DNA from: Parelaphostrongylus tenuis
Lineage: Eukaryota > Nematoda > Chromadorea > Rhabditida > Metastrongylidae
DNA length: 64,000 bases
Reading direction: 5' to 3'
Assembly: GCA_019055375.1 (NCBI GenBank)
Contig: JAHQIW010004542.1
Location: forward strand, 33,614 to 97,613
Positions within the stretch are counted from its first letter, which is position 1, and each line of letters begins with the position of its first letter. The notes beneath the pieces were generated by a model that worked only from the letters and a program-made list of their open reading frames with translations, did not search any database and was not told where the DNA came from. Shown one piece after another: positions 56,061 to 64,000 of the stretch. The position numbers and the translations under genes are program-made.

Positions 56061-56811
56061 AACGAGCCTATGATGAGCTCAAATTCGCAGAAAATACATG
56101 TGTAGAAATAATTTTTTCAGGAAATACGACAGAACTTTTTGTGCAGCCTATCACAACACTCCAAAGCGCATAACGATCATGTAACAGCGCTAATTCCTAT
56201 CTCACGACGCAACCTTTTTAGAACCATTAATCATGACAGCTAAAGTGATTTCAAGAAATCTTATCCTCAAGTGCATTTCAATGAAGTGACGAGGTCTTCT
56301 TATAATGATGACTCTGGTTCTGGTGTTCCTTGACGAAAAAACTTGCCGAAACTTCGATTATGCCAGACACATCTCTTTACACTCTCAAAAATGACAGATA
56401 GTTCTTTGAAAATTGTTTAAAAAAATTGACACTTCTGCTGTACCGAAACTGATTCGAGCTATAATGTACTCCTATCACCACATTGAAGAAAATGTGTATG
56501 AAAAAATTGGAGACATGAGTCATAAATTGATAGTCTCCTGTGGGCAATGCAAGCGGAATTAGAAAGTATCTACTCTATTATAGACTTCTGAAAAAGTGAA
56601 ACTTTGGGATACTGAACCATTGATTTCTGTACTTCCCTTGAACGCTCACATGAAAATGAAGCAAAAGCTTTCTGGACAGTGATACCCTTAAAAAGTGACT
56701 AGAGTTAGTTTTCTTGGTGATGGCATAATATATACGCTTTTTTTTTGGAATTCATTTTGGAGGATGCGAATTGATGTGTTTTATGCAATTTTTTTTCTAT
56801 CACTAAATGTT

Positions 56812-57110
56812 CAGAGCGCATGTGGCGCAGTGGTTAGAGGTGCCTTGCGTCGCACACGAGGTCAATTGATCAGATCTTGCGCTCATGGCTCCACCAAGTC
56901 ATCCATCCCTCAGGGTCGGTAAATTGGTATCAGACTGGTCTCAGACCTATCTGGGAGAATAAGCAGCACTGACTCGGTTCAGCGGGAGGCCACTGCGAGT
57001 CATTGTAAAGGCCAGATATGCATTTAATCACCGCAAACGAAGTTAAAAATTGAAGTCGAATGCATGGCGCATCTCTAAGGGATTGATCAACGAGAGCTTC
57101 ATCCTTTCAC
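56812..57110 (+). repeat. tRNA-derived SINE, family B
   Basis: AGAGCGCATGTGGCGCAGTG, GTTAGAGGTGCCTTGCGTCG (box A), a decayed box B (ATTGATCAGATCTTGCGC), then TCCATCCCTCAGGGTCGGTA, AATAAGCAGCACTGACTCGG, AGGGATTGATCAACGAGAGC. Nearly the whole family consensus is present. Confidence 0.75.
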
Positions 57111-57177
57111 CACCGACAGATACGGATACCAGTAACAGCGAAAACAATAAGGTAATATAAATTGAAGGCTATTAATT

Positions 57178-57445
57178 ACAGAGTGTGGCGCAGTGGCCAG
57201 AGATACTCTAAAACGTACACGTGATCGATGATTCGATTATAAGGCTCATCAAAGCTTTCATTTTTACCGGGCCAACGAATGGATATCAGATGCATTTAGT
57301 ATGATAGCAGCATTGAGTTGATGCATCGGTGAGACACCGAAAGTCATTATAAAGGCCGGATATGCATTCAACCACCTCTAACGACACATGATGAAGTAGA
57401 ACACACGGCGCATTTTGGAAAATGTTATCGACAGAAGTAGCTTTA
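57178..57445 (+). repeat. tRNA-derived SINE, family B (older)
   Basis: GAGTGTGGCGCAGTGGCCAG head, CACGTGATCGATGATTCGAT, then AGCAGCATTGAGTTGATGCA and CCGGATATGCATTCAACCAC. In tandem with the previous copy and more diverged. Confidence 0.6.
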
Positions 57446-57752
57446 GTAGAAGTAAACTTCGGTGAAATAATCGTTTCTTGCCATTCAAGTATGCTAGATT
57501 ACTTGGTTTCAACAAAAAGAAAAAACGGGTTTGTAATTCTCAACCTCCAAGAACATTTCGGAAATAATTCAATCTAAGAAAGACACAGAGTGCAACTGCA
57601 CTGCAGCTTGCCTTGCAAACTAAATTTACCAGTAGAACATCGGTCAGCGTTTTTAAATATCCTATTATTCAATTACCAGATTAGCAGCGACAGTATCATA
57701 AATTGTGATGACGACAAAAATAATTTTTTTTACAGTTAGAATGATGATCGCT

Positions 57753-57894
57753 TCAGATCTCGACTGGCTTAACAAGTAGAGCTTTTTTCTCGTAATTGTA
57801 AACTAACTTTGACAAGACTTCAATAGCCTCATCTGGTTTGCCTGCATCACTTAGATCTCGAGCAGACTTGAAGGCTTGCTCTCGATCGGACATA
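57753..57894 (-). CDS. Exon with a TPR-like helical pair
   Basis: After a strong acceptor (TATTTTACAG) the minus strand reads MSDREQAFKSARDLSDAGKP then DEAIEVLSKLV, and runs on as YNYEKKALLVKPVEI to a stop at 57753. The pattern A...A..L...G...EAI..L..LV is that of a tetratricopeptide helix pair and also resembles the first helices of proteasome lid subunit PSMD11/Rpn6, but that match is only suggestive. A donor (TCAAA-GTTAGT at about 57808) could end the exon earlier. The ATG right after the acceptor suits a spliced-leader start or an internal exon. Other exons not found. Confidence 0.5.
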
Positions 57895-57959
57895 CTGTAA
57901 AATACATAAATACTTGCATAATATTGCATGATTAAGCAACAATCAGCCATGACAAGACC

Positions 57960-60900
57960 AAATCAGTATTTTGTTCGAGCTCAAAAGATTTCCTCTCTTG
58001 GAGGATTTATGAATAAAATGTGATAATGCTCTTTTTGATCAGACAAACAAACACCTGTCATGTCAGTGATAAGGTGTCGATGAACTAAGCAACAGAAAAT
58101 CGAGCGGATCAAATGAAACTGTTCCTGAAAGTCACTAGGATTTTAAGAAGATTATGAGATGTGCGGATGCCAGTCAGTCATGATGTGATTTCCATGATGA
58201 AGATTCATGGTGGGTCGATGCCCCACATGCAGCTGTTTGGTTGTTGGCATTGCAGTTGTAGGCGTTCTATTTCTGTCTCACTTCCATTACACTGTGACAA
58301 AACACCTCGATTACTTTGAAAAAAAGAGTATCGTCTCTACAAAGATAATTCTGAATCGTATACAAAGTTCGTCGTTGAACAGTAATGTGTACTTTAGTGT
58401 TACAGAACTTTAGTGAGAGTTTTTGTTATTCAAGGCCATTTACGTTATATCGGAGTCATTGCACACTAATCAAAACCACGTTACACTGTCTTTTAATCTA
58501 AAACTGATACCGTCCTTTATAGTTCTATATTACTCCTAAAAAATAATTAGGGATTTTTGCACCACGTAGTTTGGATCGCATTTGAGAGCTTATTTGACTA
58601 GTGCCGGACACCTCGAAGGATAGACTGTTGAAATGGGTTTGCTCGTGTGCACACACATTAGAAGTTACTTTACAACCTAAATACCCCAAAGGTCCTCGCT
58701 TTATCTTGACTCCCGTATTCCTAAGCAATCCACAAACCGACTTTCATTGCCCATATGACAGTAATTTAACCACAATTGGTCTTAGCAACTTTGTGATCCT
58801 GATCGGATAAGAATAGCTCTAAGACATATTTGATACATGCGGTATAGGTCAATCTCGTGGAGCATTGTTGTCCCACCCTAGATGTTATTAGATTAGACGT
58901 GATGAAGCCAGAAATATGTATATGAGGCATATACACAGGAGATCGTATGCAGTAATTACCGAAAGCCCTTAAATCCCGCACTTGTACTTGAATGGAAATA
59001 TCACAAGCAATCTCTAGTGAAAAAGTGGATTATATGTCACAATACCACCTTCTTTCCATACTGACATAAATGGGAGAAATGTGGATACAATTTTCAATTC
59101 TTCAGGACACACCAATTATCTCATGTTGTAAAAGTCTAAATAGTTTCGCTTTTTTCTTTGCCATTATTTGTCTAATTAAGAACTCATTTTACGCTTCAAT
59201 TATGCAGTTTGCAGTGTAGAAGGCAACTGATTTATAGTCAACAGAGGGCCTAGTTGATTTAGTACACCGAAAAATAAATTAGACTGTACTCTGTATGTTG
59301 TTATTCCCCCCACCCGATTGCAGGTTATCAGATCTATTAATAAAACTTTATGGTACCCACAGTTAAGCTGAGAATCCCACACTTATGATTTTCGAGAAGC
59401 TTACTTAAGTACAACACCAATTAAACTTAATAAACCTGGCAGATAATATTCACATCCCTCTCAAGATATGAAGAATATGGAAACAGCACAATTTTTCTCA
59501 ATAATTTCGTCTCGAATGTTCTAACGCTTTACTTCTACATCATCTTGTTATCAAAGGAGGCACATTTCCTCTTCCGCACTCTATGAAATTTTTTGCTCAA
59601 AACGTCGGATTAAGCCGCTGGAATTATAATGAAATACACACACGTACTCCGTATTCTATTCAACTTTTGAAGAATAATGATGTAATTGGTTTCTTTACCT
59701 TAGCAACCCACGATCGTTAGAGATAAATCTTGAACACAATACCGCCATAATTAGTATCACCCGACGCATGCCCTTAATGAATAGTGGGCTTCGTTGTCAA
59801 CCCTTTACCAGCTCCATACGTTGAGATATATTTCTAATACCCTATCTATTCATGCCATAGTTATTTTCAAAGGACCTTATTATCTGTACCCTGCAATTTC
59901 AGAACAATTTTAGAAACTCACGGTTTTTCTCTATTGAATTTCTGACCACCATTTGATAGGTATCTCCAATAATATGGATTGGTAGTCTTTATGACTTAAA
60001 GGACTCTAAGATATAAAAGAAACACCACACAAAAAATATTTTCGATAATGAAATACGTAAACGAACACAAGTATGATATCCAGATGAGTGTATCACACGC
60101 TCAGTCACGAAGCATGTGTCCATACAACGCTAGATGGGTTGTTGAACAAGCTCTGTCATCGATCTGTGTTATGATCCCATCATAAATGTATGCTAAGAAA
60201 ATAGTTGACAGATGAAGCAAGACTCGGTTAAAAACACAAAGTTGCTAAAGCAGAATACTCTGCGCACGGAAGTGTGTTCTTCTAAGATACCAACGTTCTA
60301 TGTAAATCTATCAAAGCGGTCTATAGTCGAATAGACAGTCTTATGATATTTCCAATCATCATATATTCTGGAGTGTAAACATATGCCACACACGCTTTAT
60401 GACAAATCAAGTCGGGATCTTTAGAATGATATAATAAATACTTCAATAGTAATAATACTAGCGCATATTAGCTACTTCACTTATTCACAAAACAAAACCT
60501 TCCAAGCATCTTTCGATTTTTAATTGCCTCTAATTACAGACCGCAAATGGCAATTCCACAGCATTATATTGTGATATATGAGCAACCTGAATGAGAGCAT
60601 GAATACCACATGAAACAAAAAAATCGTTAGAAGTATTTTGATCTCCCATATATCCGAGAATGTCTATTACACACGGCATTCCTCGCTCCATCAGAAACAA
60701 TAAATATTCACAATATCACTCAAGTATGGGAAAATAAAATTTCAACGTGCCTCCAGTTAACAAGTAGTTGAGGCGTATGCCACATAATGATGTTGTGAGT
60801 AGATATCACGAAATTATTTACGCCTCAGGAACTTCTTCAGCATGATTTTTTGACACAGCTTAAGCAATCCCCTTAAAATTTAACTTGTACTGGCACTATA

Positions 60901-63900
60901 GCGTTAGTAGTATTTTACGTATACATACTTCATGTGTCTTCGTTGTACTTTTGAATTATTCTGAAACTAACACTAGCACATAGTACACAGTATGAGAAAG
61001 CCACATAATGCTTGTATTTACGAAAATAGATATAAAGACAAAAAAAACCGAAATTTGCGGTGCTAAATTATATGATACATGCTGCCAAAATGCATCCTTG
61101 ATTCCAAGAAACGTAAAGCTTAAAAAACAATGATTGAATTTATAAGAGATGATTTATGTTTACGATGGAAAAAGATCCAAGTAGAAGTGTTCAATAGACC
61201 CTCCCAACTAAAGCGTTACCAAAACGGCTCCTCGTAACTGCATCTTGCATATTAAAATGCAAAGCTGTCCGTATGCATTAAGCTTCACATCCGATCCTTT
61301 CCTCACCACTGGTAAGAAAAAATGAAAGATTTTCGGAATTATGAGTTTGCATGAGCTCCAATTCCGACTGAAATTCGCTCTTTGTCCATCGCATGTATTC
61401 AATTTATGCTTCACTGGCATAAACTTAAACACTCAGCTAACCACATGCAACACAGACTCAGAAAGACACTTATGTTAGCACAACGCCACCACGTTAATTA
61501 TCTAAGGAAAAAGCTGACATAGCAATCGATTGATTGCTACGAGAGAGCGTACGGTAATCCGACAGCATTGTATGAAAGCCTTAAGCTACTAACTATGTTT
61601 TTTCGAAAAATCTAATAGACCGCGTAGAGTGTAACAATGATTGAACCCCATTCGAAACAATCGTCACATAAATCAACACTCTCAGAAACACCCCAGGTTT
61701 ACACCCGAATAAGATACGAGTCTTCCTATGTTTAACAAAGCACTACACACATCATATTACTCAAATATGAGCTTTTCATACCTTTTCACCTCTACAAGTT
61801 ACTTGATACTCCAGTAATTTTAAATGGTATCCGGCGAATAATAGAATTGGCTAAGTTTACATTGATAACATTGGATCAGTCGTTCATCATCGTCAACATA
61901 ACAATAGTAGCCTCATGATTTTACAGAATCGGGAGCTCGATCCAAGCTTCCTTATTCGTTGAGACCAGCAAAGCTAGAGCATCATCGAACTACGACACGT
62001 CATGCCGAATGATAAATTGCCCGGTAATCCGTCACGTTCGAGCCTTTTGTGTAGGTGTAACGGTTGACCTGGTCGATAGATATCACTTAAGAAGTGCAGA
62101 TGAGATACAATGGACCAATGTATCGCCTTGCTTGACGGATAGACGTTCAATGGCCACGCACAGCATTGCAGCAGTCTTGAGAAAGGAGGACCGCTACGAA
62201 CATTGCCTCGAATGCGTATAGTAGAGAGCATACCACCCCATTCCTCATACTGAACATGGATGGCTGTGTATGAAAACCTTTACCGCTCCAAGTCTTATTA
62301 CATCATCAATCTGTTTTTTGTCTTGGAATGTGTGGTATTTCTACAGAGTGAAAACAATCACTGATCTGCACCAGTTCGACATCAAGGTGCTTTTCATTGA
62401 GCGTCCTAGCCCACCCAAATAGGAGTTTTTTCAGCATTTTACTACACTATATAGCCTTGTTCATTGAACAAAAAATAACGTAGAAACCAATTTAAAATAA
62501 TCCCCCCCCGCACCCCAACCAAGTCAAAGTGGGTAAGATTTGGATTCTTCCTAAATCACTGTGTTCCGACAAAGTAATAGATCTCCTAGTCCCGAGAAAT
62601 TAATTGGAAAAATTTATCTGCTGCGTAAAATGACTTTTTCAATATGAAGTCAAATCTCAATGCTTACCCCTATGCAGAGTGGTATACGCACATAACATTC
62701 ATATCGATAAAGTTATCTGAAATGTTGGAAAAATTCATTTAGATTGCTGAAGTAATCCGATCACGATGGTCTCTCACTAGGCTAACATTTGGGACAGCTA
62801 TCCCGTATGCGTCGGAGTATTTTCGCACTTCCACTCGAAACCCCACCATGGTGCGTACGAACCTTCTAGCGGAAATGTTTCTAAAAATTTATTCCAATTT
62901 TATATTGCGAACAGCAAAATATGCTACATCTAGGGTCATTTCAAAGTGTAGCTTGGCCTATGTTGCTTAGTCCCGCGCACGACACAATTCTCACTTCTTG
63001 TTTCTGTCACTGTGGGGTGTTGGAGCATTGGAAGATAGAGCCACAAATGCGCACTCCGCTTGCGGGCTAAAGTTACGTCATTGTACATCTTTCCTTTCTT
63101 GTACATATAACTTTTTAACCATCTACTTATTCTATCTACCCTTTCCGTGACTTGATTTTGAGTAAATGTGTTGCAGTTTATAATTACATCGACAAGGTTC
63201 TCTCGAATCATTTTAAAACCTGCCGTGATTCATACGTATGATGGAAACACGAGACGACTGACAACGCTCCCACACCTACAACAATATTGACGTACCTAAT
63301 CATCTCCTAAATGAAAACAACAATCGCATAGTCTTTACATCTCAAACAATTCTAACGCTATTATGACACATCTTTGTATAGCCTGACTAACATATCCCCA
63401 TATGGAATAATCAAAGAGCACAAAATTTGCTATCAATTCAAATAGATAAAGTTTAACATCCTATGCAGGCACAAGTTGACTCCAACCACTCTGTCAAGCG
63501 GAAGAGTTAATGGTGTTTCAGTCCAATACACAGAGTGACACTTTAGTCAAACAATGCAGACTCTTTAGAACTTATCTGAATGTGTAGGTCCAACCAAACT
63601 AATTCTATAAAGGCTCTTATGGACAAGTGCTTAGTATTTTCAATTAACATTATATTGTCTTATATCGTTCTCAGACGGTCTTGGTTCGTAGTTGTTTTAG
63701 CCCCCTCCTCATTGCCCCCTTGATCCGCTGATGATGTGGCATACAATAAAAGCAAGGAAACCATCCTAGTAACTTTAACACTCAAATATATAATAGGTAA
63801 TCACATTTGAAAAAAAACTCAGTATTTTAGGATTAACGCTTAACTACGAAAAACATTTTGATACTTTAGACATATTCGCGCTCATAAATGCACATGATTG

Positions 63901-64000
63901 ATGGCATTAAAACGCACTTTTTCGTGACTCATCTTAAGTTGATTTTTTAGTAAATCAAAATAGAGCAACCATTTTTATGAATGACATTCTCACCTCCCGT
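57960..64000. other. Six kilobases without a recognisable gene
   Basis: AT-rich, with fewer of the repeats that crowd the rest of the window. Frames at 62009-62231 (both strands) and 62936-63211 (minus) show no domain and lack convincing splice sites. It may be a long intron, or the 5' region of the TPR-like gene at 57.8 kb. Confidence 0.35.

Noticed and set aside
61974..62231. Frames on both strands near 62 kb
   Set aside because: Considered as possible enzyme fragments; no motif held up in any frame.

Overview
This is eukaryotic DNA, almost certainly from a nematode. Genes consist of short exons with GT donors and TTTTAG/TTTTCAG-type acceptors, set in long introns full of small inverted-repeat elements, tRNA-like SINEs, mariner remnants and RTE-type retrotransposon fragments. 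A strongylid (hookworm-like) parasite fits best, but that is inference. No prokaryotic gene organisation, CRISPR or rRNA is present.

The most important locus is at 26.5-26.8 kb on the + strand. Two microRNA hairpins lie 166 bp apart (mature to mature): a canonical mir-100 followed by let-7. Upstream are a GC-rich, CpG-dense patch and a minisatellite of about nine 109-bp units. A tRNA-derived SINE sits about 95 bp downstream. A linked mir-100/let-7 pair is the ancestral bilaterian arrangement. Caenorhabditis elegans, by contrast, has let-7 alone and a diverged mir-51 family.

Left arm (about 6.7-22.7 kb, minus strand): exons of a WASHC2/FAM21-like subunit of the endosomal WASH complex. They carry a conserved N-terminal head, a PLFPYL-type acidic segment, a basic GPARRLS-like segment and an LFDDD...MF acidic motif. 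Large introns are packed with foldback elements, SINEs, AT microsatellites and a mariner relic. At least two exons are not located.

Centre (29.07-37.30 kb, plus strand): a complete eight-exon MFS transporter of the FLVCR/SLC49 type. All phases join and give about 453 residues.

Right part: a degraded Tc1/mariner-like transposase (38.97-39.46 kb, minus), an RTE reverse-transcriptase fragment (42.3-43.3 kb), a possible small two-exon gene (44.45-49.56 kb, minus), and mariner relics at 46.3 and 55.7 kb. A longer decayed RTE copy spans endonuclease to 3' end (52.4-54.8 kb), followed by two SINEs and one TPR-like exon (57.8 kb, minus). From 58 to 64 kb I see no convincing gene.

No operon-like cooperation is evident. 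The genes concern endosomal actin (FAM21), membrane transport (SLC49-like) and developmental timing (let-7/mir-100), and are simply neighbours.
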